A stretch of 64,000 nt of DNA. Origin: Candidatus Marsarchaeota archaeon. Its GTDB lineage: Archaea; Micrarchaeota; Micrarchaeia; Micrarchaeales; Micrarchaeaceae. The notes under the pieces are model-generated. The model saw only the letters and a list, made by a program, of their open reading frames with translations. It was not told where the DNA came from and ran no database searches. Shown here piece after piece: positions 28,481 to 37,827 of the stretch. The translations under genes were made by a program, and so were the position numbers. The first letter of the stretch is position 1, and each line of letters opens with the position of its first letter. The stretch is taken from positions 1 to 64,000 of the forward strand of contig JAMCZQ010000001.1 of NCBI GenBank assembly GCA_023485295.1, in the 5' to 3' direction.

Positions 28481-30415
28481 TCAAGTGCCCTCGTATCGTT
28501 TAAGCTCCCTTATTATGTCATCGCGCCTCTTGCTCTTCTTTATCGCGTAGTTTAGCACTTCGGCAAAGCTCTTCACAGCAACTATGCGTATGCGCTTCCT
28601 GATGTCTTTGCCTAAATATACATCGTCCTTGTTTGCATAGGGTATTATGACTGTATGCATTCCAGCGCCTATCGCAGCCTCAACCTTGCTTGTCACGCCA
28701 CCTACTGGAAGCACAGCGCCACGCACCGAAAGCGATCCCGTCATTGCCAGCGACTGGTCCACAGGCAGGCTTTCCATCGCAGATATTATGCTTACTGCTA
28801 CGGATATGCTTGCGCTGTCGCCCTCAACGCCTTCGTATGTCTGCAGGAACTGGACGTGCATATCGTAGTTTGCCACGTCCCTGCCCATGTGCTTCTTTAT
28901 TATCGCGCTTACGTTCTTTACGGCTTCGCTTGCTATCTTTCCAAGCTTGCCGGTAGGTATGAACCTGCCCTCGCTCCTGGAGCTTGCAGGCGTTACCTCT
29001 GCAACAATCGGTATTATTATGCCTGCGGTCATTACGGACGAGCCTACAACCGCAAGGCCGTTTACACGTCCTATTGCATAGCCCTTGCTGCTGAATACCT
29101 TGTAATCCTTCCTGTAGTCTATCTCCTGCGTTATGATCTGCGCTTCAACAGGCATTGCCAGCCTTTTAGCATCCTGCACTTCAGCTGCACTGACTGTTTT
29201 TTTGCCTCGTTCTACCGCAAGGTCCCCGGCAGCCCTTACGAGCCCGCCAAGATCCCTAAGTATCAGGCTTAGCCTGTTTTTCCTTCCTGCACGTCGCCTG
29301 GCCTCCTCTATTATTGCTTCGACTGCGTTTTTTTCGAACGGCGGTATCTTGTTGTCCTTCTTTACCTCCTGTGCCACAAACTGCGTCAGCAGCTTCCTGT
29401 TTTGAGGCGTGTCCGGCATTGAGGAATCCATAAACACCTCATAGCCGTAACCTCTTATCCTGGAGCGAAGCGCCGGATGCATGTGCTGTATGTCCTGTAT
29501 GTTGCCAGCTGCTACAAGTATGAAATCGCACGGCACTGGCTCTGTTTTCACCAGCGCTCCAGAACTCATTTCACTCTGGCCAGTTATAGGATACTTCTTT
29601 TCCTGCATTGCAGTCAACAGTTCCTGCTGCGATTTCGGGTCTAGGCTTGATATCTCATCGATGAACAATACTCCTTTGTTTGCCCTGTGTATGCCTCCGC
29701 TTTCTACGCGCAAGTGTGCAGGTGTGCCCAGGCCTCCAGTCTGCAGCGGATCGTGCCTGACATCTCCGAATAATGCACCTGCCTTCGACCCTGTTGCATC
29801 TATAAACGGCGCATTAGTGCGGCCGCTGTTGTCCACTATAAGCTTTGGCTCATTGCCGTCTCCCATTCCAGGCACTCCTACGCGCCTTGTCAGCCCTGTC
29901 ATAAAAAGCACTATTGAGCCAAATATCATTATGCCCAGGATGAGTGCAGCGAGCACTATTATCTCATAGCCCTTTATGTAGCCGCTCAACGAAAGCGCGA
30001 AGAGCGCTATTACGAGGATGAAAACTATAGGCATCACTATCGAGTTGCTTTTGCTTAGGCTCATGCGGTTGCTCATCCGCTCCTTCATAACTATTTGCCT
30101 TCCCTGCCCATCTCCATGCTTTTGGCGCTCCTCTTCGGTCTTATAAGTTTTTACTGTCTTTATCAGCGGTGTATTCTCATCGTTTGGGTTCCTGTACACG
30201 AGAATGTCTTCAAGCTCTGCTATAGGCAGCAGCTCGGCCATAGCCTGCGCAAGCATTGTCTTGCCTGTGCCTGGGTCGCCTATCAGCAGCACATTCCTGC
30301 CCTGCTTCGCAGCCTTTTTGATTATGTCAACTGCGTTTTTTTGGCCGATTACCTGGTCTATAAGCTTGTCAGGTATCTTTATGTCATCGGTTGTTTTAAA
30401 AGTATTTTCGCTCAT
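28481..30415 (-). CDS. lonB: membrane-anchored archaeal LonB protease
   Basis: A 644-residue AAA+ protease. Walker A is GDPGTGKT and Walker B is VLFIDE. Two adjacent transmembrane helices (~residues 105-150) are inserted in the ATPase domain, which distinguishes LonB. The C-terminal serine-lysine dyad protease has Ser in EGDSAS and Lys in GVTSKVEAA. It degrades misfolded proteins at the membrane. I take the ATG at 30415 (MSENTFK) as start; the frame is open for 29 more codons upstream, but that stretch is poor in coding signal. It precedes top6A in the same transcript. Confidence 0.94.
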   Translation of the reverse strand: MSENTFKTTDDIKIPDKLIDQVIGQKNAVDIIKKAAKQGRNVLLIGDPGTGKTMLAQAMAELLPIAELEDILVYRNPNDENTPLIKTVKTYKTEEERQKHGDGQGRQIVMKERMSNRMSLSKSNSIVMPIVFILVIALFALSLSGYIKGYEIIVLAALILGIMIFGSIVLFMTGLTRRVGVPGMGDGNEPKLIVDNSGRTNAPFIDATGSKAGALFGDVRHDPLQTGGLGTPAHLRVESGGIHRANKGVLFIDEISSLDPKSQQELLTAMQEKKYPITGQSEMSSGALVKTEPVPCDFILVAAGNIQDIQHMHPALRSRIRGYGYEVFMDSSMPDTPQNRKLLTQFVAQEVKKDNKIPPFEKNAVEAIIEEARRRAGRKNRLSLILRDLGGLVRAAGDLAVERGKKTVSAAEVQDAKRLAMPVEAQIITQEIDYRKDYKVFSSKGYAIGRVNGLAVVGSSVMTAGIIIPIVAEVTPASSRSEGRFIPTGKLGKIASEAVKNVSAIIKKHMGRDVANYDMHVQFLQTYEGVEGDSASISVAVSIISAMESLPVDQSLAMTGSLSVRGAVLPVGGVTSKVEAAIGAGMHTVIIPYANKDDVYLGKDIRKRIRIVAVKSFAEVLNYAIKKSKRRDDIIRELKRYEGT

Positions 30416-30585
30416 AATACGCCCTGTAGAAAGCAATATGGATTTTCTAATAAAGTTATTTAACCCTTTTGTAAACCCGTTTAATATTAAACTATTGTAC
30501 AAATTGAATGCGCGAAGCGCGGCCTAGGCTTTGCAGCAGTACACGATCCTTAGATATACCAATTGAAAGCTACTAGAGCCAGTTA

Positions 30586-30602
30586 AATTTATATATTATA
30601 TG
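30586..30602 (+). promoter_or_regulatory. TATA-like box for envelope gene cluster
   Basis: TTTATATATTATAT lies about 65 bases upstream of the ATG at 30663, giving a leader of ~40 bases that contains GGGTGA as ribosome binding site. The rest of 30416-30662 shows a short GCGC-GAA-GCGC hairpin and no gene. Confidence 0.5.
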
Positions 30603-30662
30603 TGTCATTTAATTACGCAGCCCATCTAGTCATGCTATTTGTGCTGTGTCGGGTGAAGATAT

Positions 30663-31598
30663 ATGAAGCAAAAAGCAAAAAGAGAATTTCTAAAGCGTGA
30701 GATATTCAGGATCGGAAAGTTATCGTTTCCAGCATGGATGCTGATAGCAATAGCGGCAATAAGCATAACCGGAGCAGCGAGCGTAGTTACCTATTATGCC
30801 ACAGTGGCCCATGTTACGCAGACGTCAAATGTCATATCTCCGATAGTCGTGAACACTTTTGCGATAAACGGCATATCTGACGCAGTGAATGCGTCTGCAT
30901 CTGGAAGCAGCAGCTTTACAATCCCTGCAGGCTCATCGTTCATATTTTATGTCAATGTATCTAACAGGGCAAACAGGCCTGTAAATACCACAATCGTGAA
31001 TATTGTAAACGAATCGCAGAGTTCCGGTTATGAGCTTCCTGTGAGCGTCTATTACCTTGGCAGCGCTGCAAACGTGCTCGTAGGCCCAAGTGTTCCTGCA
31101 ACGCCAAACTCCATACTGGCAGGCTCAGCGTCATGCCCGGGCACCGCCAGCAGCTCGGCCAACAACATAGTTTCTTCTAACGAGAGCATAGGCAACTACT
31201 ACAACATACTGAATGCCCTGTATGCCAAGAGGATACCAAGCAATTTTTACACATACAATGTGCCGGCTAGCGGCCCGTCAGGCCAAAGCATTTTCGGTAC
31301 TAATTCAAATTCAATAACATCGGTTTGCAACTGGATAGGTAACCAGACGGCGTACATGCCTTCGAACAGCGTGGCATACTACTACCTGCTTGGCAATCCT
31401 CTGGTTCCAGGCCAGCCGCCAGTCACGCAGAATTCCGTAACCGGCCAGTTAGTGTTCCCATCAAACGCATTCAGCTATTACATGCCAGGGAACCAGCCTA
31501 CGTACGTGCTTGGGGTCATAATGCCTGCAACGTACAATGGCATAGCAACCATAACAACGAAGGCAGTGGTAAGCAGCATGGCTCTCAGCAACACGTGA
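30663..31598 (+). CDS. N-terminally anchored secreted protein, unknown function
   Basis: A 311-residue protein with a basic N-terminal tail (KQKAKREFLKREIFR), one membrane helix at ~residues 21-45, and a Ser/Asn/Thr-rich beta-type ectodomain with several sequons and two cysteines. The arrangement resembles signal-anchored envelope proteins; no class III pilin motif is present. The ATG has a GGTGA ribosome binding site 8 bases upstream. A T-rich tract follows the stop, then two more envelope genes on the same strand. Probably a surface or pseudo-periplasmic component; function unknown. Confidence 0.75.
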   Translation: MKQKAKREFLKREIFRIGKLSFPAWMLIAIAAISITGAASVVTYYATVAHVTQTSNVISPIVVNTFAINGISDAVNASASGSSSFTIPAGSSFIFYVNVSNRANRPVNTTIVNIVNESQSSGYELPVSVYYLGSAANVLVGPSVPATPNSILAGSASCPGTASSSANNIVSSNESIGNYYNILNALYAKRIPSNFYTYNVPASGPSGQSIFGTNSNSITSVCNWIGNQTAYMPSNSVAYYYLLGNPLVPGQPPVTQNSVTGQLVFPSNAFSYYMPGNQPTYVLGVIMPATYNGIATITTKAVVSSMALSNT

Positions 31599-31633
31599 TT
31601 TTTTCATTTTTGGCTTTTTGCCATTTTATTTAC
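31599..31633 (+). terminator. T-rich tract after envelope gene
   Basis: Several runs of T (T6, T5, T5, T4) directly after the stop resemble an archaeal oligo-T terminator. Leakage into the next gene is possible, since that gene has no clear TATA box. Confidence 0.45.
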
Positions 31634-31661
31634 CCATTGGCCCGGTGATTGGATAAAGTGC

Positions 31662-32942
31662 ATGGTTTGCGCAGCTTTTGTCTTATTCGCACTAGCCATT
31701 GGCGCAGCTACAAGCTACGCAGCTTATGTGCCCAGCACCATAATAGCGGGCAGCTACTATCCAGACATAACGACAAACTTCTCGGGATATGGGCTCACTA
31801 CGGCAAACATAACCGTGCTTTCGCGCATAAATACCACCAACCAGTACTTTTTCTACTTCAATGAGACCGTAAACGGCAAGCCGCTTTCATGCTCTGTGCC
31901 ATACCTCAATGGCAGCTCCATGGACTACTTATGCTTTGGATACAATATGAGCATTAGGCACAATACTATACTCAACCTTTATGGGCTTCTCGGCACTCCG
32001 AGAAACGAGCTGGACCAAAACCTTTCAATACTGGCAGTAACGCCGGAGCACGCGTACAGCATAACTACGCTCATATACTTGAACGGCAATGTAGTCTCGA
32101 ACGAGACCGTCACTACGAAGCTGGTCAAGATAAACAGCACGGCGCAAATAGGGTATACACACATAGGCAACGCATCGGTCAACTGCTCCGACATAAAACC
32201 AGTATACGTGACAGGCAACCTGTCGGTAAGCCTTGTGCCGTATTCATGCTATTACAACAGCTCAAAGCTTTACAGCGCCAATTCGATAAATCAGAGCGTG
32301 AACAGGACTGTTTTGGACAACTTCTATTCTGGCAACATAATAAACCGAAGCGTTGTCAGCGGCATAAACATAAGCATATACGATCCGAATTCCACTTTGA
32401 TTGATTCGGCGATGCCTTCAGGCTATGGCGAGTTCTATGCTATAGGTGTCAATGCCGTAACAGGCAGCAAAAACATGCTGTCATATGCCCTTGTGAACGC
32501 TACATATGCATGCAATGCCCCAAATGGCCCTCTTGGCGCTATGACCGTGCGCAACGGCACTGCAAGCTACATATCGCTGCGCCTTGGCACTCACGGTTTG
32601 CTATGCTATGCGAGCTTTCTTGCTCCTGTAGGCGTTAACGCTTCGATAATATTCAAAATACCGTCCGGCACTACCACCTCTTCGACTACCTCGTCCACTA
32701 CCACTACGTCGTCAATAGCATATCACCAGCAAGCTTCTACCTCGGTGGCAACCACAACTTCAACAACCACTTCAACGACTACATCAACAACAACAGTGAA
32801 GCCCGCTACTACAACCATACAGCCGCTGCCGAACAAGGCGGCGCAGGAAAGGAAGACAAGGGATGCTGCCGATGTTACTGTCGCGATAACTTCTGCCTCT
32901 ACTGCCTCAATAGGCAGCATAAGGCGTTTTAGCAGAAGATAG
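31662..32942 (+). CDS. secreted Thr-rich surface protein
   Basis: A 426-residue protein beginning with a hydrophobic signal segment (VLFALAIGAATSYA) and followed by a sequon-rich ectodomain with scattered cysteines. A Thr/Ser-rich stretch covers bases ~32670-32820, as in the giant surface proteins. The C terminus is polar and basic with no membrane anchor. The only ATG in frame is 31662; the GGTGAT ribosome binding site is 12 bases before it, unusually far, and the signal lacks the usual basic start, so the true start is uncertain. It is followed closely by a small membrane gene. Confidence 0.72.
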   Translation: MVCAAFVLFALAIGAATSYAAYVPSTIIAGSYYPDITTNFSGYGLTTANITVLSRINTTNQYFFYFNETVNGKPLSCSVPYLNGSSMDYLCFGYNMSIRHNTILNLYGLLGTPRNELDQNLSILAVTPEHAYSITTLIYLNGNVVSNETVTTKLVKINSTAQIGYTHIGNASVNCSDIKPVYVTGNLSVSLVPYSCYYNSSKLYSANSINQSVNRTVLDNFYSGNIINRSVVSGINISIYDPNSTLIDSAMPSGYGEFYAIGVNAVTGSKNMLSYALVNATYACNAPNGPLGAMTVRNGTASYISLRLGTHGLLCYASFLAPVGVNASIIFKIPSGTTTSSTTSSTTTTSSIAYHQQASTSVATTTSTTTSTTTSTTTVKPATTTIQPLPNKAAQERKTRDAADVTVAITSASTASIGSIRRFSRR

Positions 32943-32952
32943 GGTGAACGAA

Positions 32953-33240
32953 ATGAAAAAGTCCCAAGAATACCTGATATCCGTGCTTGGCATGCTGGGC
33001 GTAATAATAGCAATATTCTCTATTATATACGGCAGCAACGACCTTGCTTTGATTTCTTCGCTGGTGGCCATTGCCGCAATTTCCGTGTCAATGTACTTCG
33101 TTTACATAGAAGAGGAAGAGATACAGGTCGAAAAGAAGGAAATAAGCAAGGAGCAAAGCGAAATCAACAAGGAGAAGGACACAATAAGCAAGGACGAAAA
33201 TGAAGCTTCATCGCGCAGGCGCCAAAGCCGCAGCAGCTGA
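32953..33240 (+). CDS. small two-helix membrane protein with charged coiled-coil tail
   Basis: A 95-residue protein: two hydrophobic helices (~residues 8-52) and then about 40 residues of Glu/Lys-rich heptad-like coiled coil ending in an Arg/Ser tail. GGGTGA sits 5 bases before the ATG at 32953, which I prefer to the GTG at 32944. Ten bases after the previous stop, it should be cotranscribed with it. The cytosolic coiled coil suggests a scaffold role (inference). Confidence 0.7.
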   Translation: MKKSQEYLISVLGMLGVIIAIFSIIYGSNDLALISSLVAIAAISVSMYFVYIEEEEIQVEKKEISKEQSEINKEKDTISKDENEASSRRRQSRSS

Positions 33241-33299
33241 GCCCTATTAAGGGCTGCCTGTGCTGTGCTTTCTGCAGTATTGCATATTGAAGAGTGCGG

Positions 33300-33773
33300 T
33301 CATCCTAAGGATTTCATTGCAGGTCCTGACAGTATGGCGTCGACCAGTTCCTTCGCTTTCTCGTTGTTTGACTCTACGTTCTTTACAAAATATTCTACCA
33401 TATATGTATTGCTAAGCACTGCGGCATTATAGACTGCGCCGGTAACGATGCTGGAATTCATGTTTATGCTGACTATATTCTTATCCATTTTTTCAAGTAT
33501 TGGCATTATGTCAATCCCGTATAGCTTTGACACCGTATCTGCCAAGTTTGAGTGGTTTGCGGCGTACTTCCTGGCTTCTTCCGAATTCATTTCACTGAAG
33601 CATTTTTTCAGCTCTTTGTATTCCTCTGTATGCTTCATAAAAAGCTTCTTTTCGCTTCTTAAAAAGCCAAACACGCCAAGTATATTGTATTCAATCTGTA
33701 TTGCTTTCTCATAATTCTTTGGCTGTATCCCAACTTCAGTGCGCGGCTGTGCCTGTTTTTCTATTGACGCCAT
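33300..33773 (-). CDS. hypothetical helical protein
   Basis: A 157-residue soluble protein starting MASIEKQ. It has no family signature I recognise and is predicted largely helical. The start at 33773 is chosen over an ATG at 33797 because a TATA-like sequence on the minus strand (~33800-33820) lies about 30 bases upstream of it. It converges with the coiled-coil membrane gene. Confidence 0.65.
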   Translation of the reverse strand: MASIEKQAQPRTEVGIQPKNYEKAIQIEYNILGVFGFLRSEKKLFMKHTEEYKELKKCFSEMNSEEARKYAANHSNLADTVSKLYGIDIMPILEKMDKNIVSINMNSSIVTGAVYNAAVLSNTYMVEYFVKNVESNNEKAKELVDAILSGPAMKSLG

Positions 33774-33836
33774 ATATACACCATAGCATAATAGCAAAAA
33801 GCCTATAATATATTTAAGCCTTTTTACAGGGTACGC

Positions 33837-34790
33837 CTATGCTGAAATGGCTATTCCGAACACCACCCTCACTATGAAGCCTATAAGCGCAGTAACGAAT
33901 GCAGTGCCAAGGGATAGCACGAGCATCTCTCCAACGCGCCGCTTTATGCTTGTATCGCTTATCAGCGCTATCATGGACGAGGCTATGGATAAAACTATGG
34001 CTACAGACACTACAGAGATTGCAATGCCAGCATAGCCTGAAAAGCCCAGTATGAACGGGTATGTTGCTACCAGCGCACCCGCAAAATAGAATATGCCCGT
34101 ATAATATGCTTCGTTGGTTGGCTTTGTAGGCACTGAGCTGGTTTCTTCAAGCGATTCCTGCATGACTCGCTCGGATTTTGACGATATATATGCTCCGGCC
34201 GCCATGGAAAGGGTGCCTGAGACCCCAACAATAATGCCTGTAAGCGCAACTATAAGGCTTGACGTAGCTATCATTGCAAGCCCAGCAATCACTGCAAGTA
34301 TCTCTACGAGGCCGTCATTCATGCCAAAGATTATCGATCTCGTATAGTTGAGCCTTCCCTCGTGCTTTTGTGTTTCCTCAAGCAGCATGCTTTCATGCTC
34401 CTCCTCGTCGCGTATTATTTCGCGTACCTTTTCCATCGTGGATTCTTCAAACTTGACGCTTTTGATCGCGTTTTTGTACTCCTGGAGCCCTAGCCTTTCG
34501 TTCCTCTCCAGCAGCTTTGTTACGAAAGCTATCCCGAAAAGCCGCCTGCCAAGCACGTACAGCCATATCTTCAGCCTTGTCAGCGCGCCAAGACTGACGC
34601 TGCCTGCCCTGACGCCAAGGATTGAGGCCCATATCTTTGTGTGCTTCAGTTCCGTATCCTTCAGCTTTCTTACAAGCTTCTTTGTTTCAGGGTTTTTTTC
34701 GCTCCTGTATATGCTGCTATAAAGCGTGAAATCTGATATCTCATCCTTAAGGAAGTCGAATTCGCGTTCCCTTGCGCTCTTTTTCTGCAT
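33837..34790 (-). CDS. ferritin-like/VIT1 fusion metal transporter
   Basis: A 317-residue protein with two domains. Residues ~1-145 are a ferritin-like helical bundle carrying Glu and His candidates for a metal site (DEISDF, DTELKHTK, NERLGLQEYK, RDEEEHESM). Residues ~150-317 form a VIT1/CCC1-type transporter with five helices and the signature GMNDGLVEILAVIAGLA. This matches the erythrin-VIT1 (MbfA-like) group that moves iron or manganese out of the cytoplasm. Metal choice is inferred from relatives. It is divergent from the TSUP permease gene with only 54 bases between the two starts. Confidence 0.88.
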   Translation of the reverse strand: MQKKSAREREFDFLKDEISDFTLYSSIYRSEKNPETKKLVRKLKDTELKHTKIWASILGVRAGSVSLGALTRLKIWLYVLGRRLFGIAFVTKLLERNERLGLQEYKNAIKSVKFEESTMEKVREIIRDEEEHESMLLEETQKHEGRLNYTRSIIFGMNDGLVEILAVIAGLAMIATSSLIVALTGIIVGVSGTLSMAAGAYISSKSERVMQESLEETSSVPTKPTNEAYYTGIFYFAGALVATYPFILGFSGYAGIAISVVSVAIVLSIASSMIALISDTSIKRRVGEMLVLSLGTAFVTALIGFIVRVVFGIAISA

Positions 34791-34844
34791 AATCCACCAA
34801 CTGCTATATAGTCTTTAATACTTGCCATCTGCAAATATTAAAAT

Positions 34845-35696
34845 ATGATGCTCTTATACGAGCTTGCAGTATTCTTTATCGCTGCCCTGGGCATAAGCAT
34901 AATAGGAAACATCGTAGGCATAGGCGGTGGCGTTTTCCTAATGGTAATATTCCTATTCGCCTTCAAGCTGAGCCCCGTATTCGCAGGCGGATTAAGCCTT
35001 GTAACAATAATAGCCAGCACGGCTGCAGGATCGGTCTTCAACAGCAAGGAAGGAGCAATAAGCAGGAGCCTGTTCTATGCAGTGGCCATAGCGGCGTCAT
35101 TGGGAGCAATAGCCGGCTCCGTAACGAGCTATTTCGTGCCTATAAAGTCTTTCGATGTGGTATTCGGTGCGATAATATTCTTGGTGGGCCTTTTTTCGTT
35201 GGTTTCTACAAGGCTTGAGGTAAAGCGCAACAGATCAAAAAGCTACATACGCAGGAGCTTTGCGGACTATGCGAGGAGCAAGGCTTCAATGCGCAGCATA
35301 ACCTCATTGCACGTAGGCAAGGACGTATACGCCATCTCTTTCATAGCAGGCATAATATCCGGCCTTTTCGGCATAGGAATAGGCGGAATCATGGGCACCT
35401 TCCTGACTGCAATAAAGCATGTGCAGCCAAAAGTTGCCTTCTCGACCATCGTCGCTGCAATGATAGCAACATCGGTTGTAGGCGCTGTGGTCCATTTCAT
35501 AAAGCCAGGGGTAGAGTTATCCGAACTGTGGCTTGCCGTCCCGCTGATACTGGGAGCAGTGATAGGAGGCGCCACTGGCGCAAAGGTTTCTGAAAAGATA
35601 AATTTCACGCATTTGAGGAGCTTTCAGGCAAGCGTGGTAATGTTTTTCGGGGCATTGTCATTGCTGATCGGCCTGCTGTCATACATCGCTGCATAA
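34845..35696 (+). CDS. TSUP (TauE/SafE) family permease
   Basis: A 283-residue membrane protein with two homologous halves of about four helices each. Each half begins with the Gly-rich signature (IVGIGGGVFLM near residue 24, and LFGIGIGGIMG near 177). This family exports sulfite, sulfonates or related organosulfur anions; substrate is not decidable here. A short basic loop (KRNRSKSYIRRS) joins the halves. The ATG at 34845 starts straight into the first helix. Confidence 0.88.
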   Translation: MMLLYELAVFFIAALGISIIGNIVGIGGGVFLMVIFLFAFKLSPVFAGGLSLVTIIASTAAGSVFNSKEGAISRSLFYAVAIAASLGAIAGSVTSYFVPIKSFDVVFGAIIFLVGLFSLVSTRLEVKRNRSKSYIRRSFADYARSKASMRSITSLHVGKDVYAISFIAGIISGLFGIGIGGIMGTFLTAIKHVQPKVAFSTIVAAMIATSVVGAVVHFIKPGVELSELWLAVPLILGAVIGGATGAKVSEKINFTHLRSFQASVVMFFGALSLLIGLLSYIAA

Positions 35697-35767
35697 GCCA
35701 TGCAATGCGCTCCATGGTGCCTGCACAAAATAAATAAATAATTAGATTAGAAATTTGAAGTGATTTT

Positions 35768-36850
35768 ATGGATGTCGAATCAAAAATAGCAGTATTGAAG
35801 AGCTTTGCAGCTGAAATAGTGACGGAGCAGGAGCTTGAAGAGCTGCTTGGCTCAAACGCGCATCCGCTCGTGTACGACGGCTTCGAGCCTTCCGGCCTTG
35901 CGCATCTTCCATTCGGCATCTACAGGTCCAAGAACATAAAAAAGATGCTTGACATAGGCATGAAGTTCAACATTTACATTGCGGACTATTTTGCATTTGT
36001 TAACAAGAAGATGGGCGGAAACATAGACCACATACGCGATGTGGGCAGATACTTTATAGAAGTATGGAAGGCCGCAGGGATAGATAGCAGCAAGGTGAAC
36101 ATAGTTTGGTCAAAGGATCTTATGAACGATTTCGGGTACTGGGAGTGCTTCATGACCGCAGGAAAGCAGATATCCCTTGACAGGGTGAGGCGCGCGACAA
36201 CCATAATGGGCAGGAAGGAAGGCGAAGCCCTGGAAGCCGCACAGCTATTCTACCCCGTAATGCAGGTGACTGACGTAATAAGGATGGGCATTGACATATG
36301 CCAGCTAGGTATGGACCAGCGAAAGGCAAACATGCTTGCAAGGGAGGTTACAAAAAAACTTGGCCTTAAAGTGCCGGTCGCAGTGCACCACAAGTATATA
36401 CTTGGCCTAAAGGGTGCGCCCAAAAACCTTATGTCCATGAGCGACGACGAAGCCATTTCATACAAGATGTCAAAGTCAGATCCGAAAAGCAGCATACTGG
36501 TACATGATTCTGAGGAAACAATAAAAGAAAAGGTCATGTCGGCATATTGCCCTGAGCGCGTCATAGAGGGCAATCCCATGTTTGATTATCTGGAAAACCT
36601 GATAGTGGATGACAAAGGCGCCCCGATAAGGATTGAACGCTCCGAGAAGTATGGCGGGCCAATCGAGGCAAAGGATTACGAAGAACTAGAAAGGCTTTAC
36701 AGGGAGGGCAAAGTGCACCCATATGACCTTAAAATGTACGTGGCTGAGGCATTGAATGTACTTGTCAAGCCGATAAGGGAGCATTTCGAAAAGAACAAGG
36801 CTGCAAAAGAACTGTACGAAAAGGTTAAATCTTACCAGATAACGCGCTGA
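35768..36850 (+). CDS. tyrS: tyrosyl-tRNA synthetase
   Basis: A 360-residue class I synthetase of the archaeal TyrRS type. YDGFEPSG begins near residue 36, HLPFGI replaces the HIGH motif, and KMSKSDPKSS carries the KMSKS loop near residue 238. The compact C-terminal anticodon-binding region is normal for archaea. A TATA-like AAATAAATAA at ~35729-35739 and GTGAT at ~35759 precede the ATG. It converges with an uncharacterised pair of small genes. Confidence 0.95.
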   Translation: MDVESKIAVLKSFAAEIVTEQELEELLGSNAHPLVYDGFEPSGLAHLPFGIYRSKNIKKMLDIGMKFNIYIADYFAFVNKKMGGNIDHIRDVGRYFIEVWKAAGIDSSKVNIVWSKDLMNDFGYWECFMTAGKQISLDRVRRATTIMGRKEGEALEAAQLFYPVMQVTDVIRMGIDICQLGMDQRKANMLAREVTKKLGLKVPVAVHHKYILGLKGAPKNLMSMSDDEAISYKMSKSDPKSSILVHDSEETIKEKVMSAYCPERVIEGNPMFDYLENLIVDDKGAPIRIERSEKYGGPIEAKDYEELERLYREGKVHPYDLKMYVAEALNVLVKPIREHFEKNKAAKELYEKVKSYQITR

Positions 36851-36860
36851 GCATGCAGGC

Positions 36861-37226
36861 TTAGCCGCCTATCTGGTCTATGCTTTTTAAAGTCAGTGCT
36901 TTTAGGTACTCTTTCTTGACCTCAATCAAAACGCTCTTTATTATTGTATTGTCCGAGCTCTCTGAAATCTTTGCATTAAGCATTCTTATTATAACACTGG
37001 GCTTTTCTATCTTGATATTGAGGTCAAGAAGGCCTTTCTCAAGCTTTTTAATGTAAGCATCAATATCATCCTTGCTGATCGACGGGCTTTCTACGATCTC
37101 GGTCACCGTTTCGTCAAGCAACTTTTTGGCTCTCTCTATTGCATTCAAGTCTGTAAGCTTGATGTCTTTGAAGCCTGGTTTTCTTTGCTTTGTCCTGCTT
37201 GCCATGTTATGCACTTTTTGCTGCAT
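36861..37226 (-). CDS. hypothetical helical protein, coupled to upstream gene
   Basis: A 121-residue protein rich in Lys, Glu and Ile, predicted helical with no membrane segment. Its ATG overlaps the stop of the upstream gene by one base (TAATG), which implies translational coupling; an internal ATG at 37205 (MASRTKQRK) is an alternative. No family recognised. Confidence 0.65.
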   Translation of the reverse strand: MQQKVHNMASRTKQRKPGFKDIKLTDLNAIERAKKLLDETVTEIVESPSISKDDIDAYIKKLEKGLLDLNIKIEKPSVIIRMLNAKISESSDNTIIKSVLIEVKKEYLKALTLKSIDQIGG

Positions 37227-37714
37227 TATTTGCGCAGCATAGCTTTTGAATTCTTCATGCCGTTAAGCTCCGCCTTTATCTCTTCTATTACAACATTGAA
37301 CTCTTTGCTTGATACAATATCCTTATAAGCCGGATCATTGAGGTTATTGCCCCTTATAAGTGTGCGCGTAAGATGTGTTTCGAAATCCCTTTTCAGGCTA
37401 AGTTCTTCATTCTGCCACAATTTTATCGCATTATCTAGAGAGGTTGCATATTCGTCCGCATTGCCCCTTCTTTTGACGTATGCCGTAAATACTTCACTGA
37501 TTATGGCTATCTGGGTATGCATCTTGTCCAACGTCCTTTCCTTCAACTCTTCTATCCTGCTGGATTTTACTGCAATCGGCTCCTTTTTAATTCTGTATTC
37601 GGCGATTTCAGCTATTGACTTGTATATGATTGTTGCAATACCCTCTTCTTTCTCAACCGGGGACAGTCCAGTGAGTTTTACCTCTACGTTTTCGTAATTT
37701 TTATATCCCTTCAT
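37226..37714 (-). CDS. hypothetical helical protein
   Basis: A 162-residue soluble helical protein. It forms a two-gene unit with the next gene through a TAATG overlap. A TATA-like element on the minus strand lies around 37726-37740. The unit is divergent from the hemQ-like gene, with 113 AT-rich bases between. The two products may act as a complex (inference from coupling). Confidence 0.65.
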   Translation of the reverse strand: MKGYKNYENVEVKLTGLSPVEKEEGIATIIYKSIAEIAEYRIKKEPIAVKSSRIEELKERTLDKMHTQIAIISEVFTAYVKRRGNADEYATSLDNAIKLWQNEELSLKRDFETHLTRTLIRGNNLNDPAYKDIVSSKEFNVVIEEIKAELNGMKNSKAMLRK

Positions 37715-37796
37715 TAGCTCACTACGCCTATTTAATATACCTTTTATTATTTATTTAAATGTTTTTATGAGCCGGTTTATAAATTATTCGGATTAA

Positions 37797-37808
37797 TTTA
37801 TAAATTAA
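37797..37808 (+). promoter_or_regulatory. TATA-like box for hemQ-hemH
   Basis: TTTATAAATTA is centred ~25 bases before the ATG at 37828, predicting a leaderless transcript. The same TTTATAAATTA occurs again about 23 bases further upstream at ~37776-37786, so there may be two start sites. Confidence 0.55.
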
Positions 37809-37827
37809 TATACATACGCGATGCACG

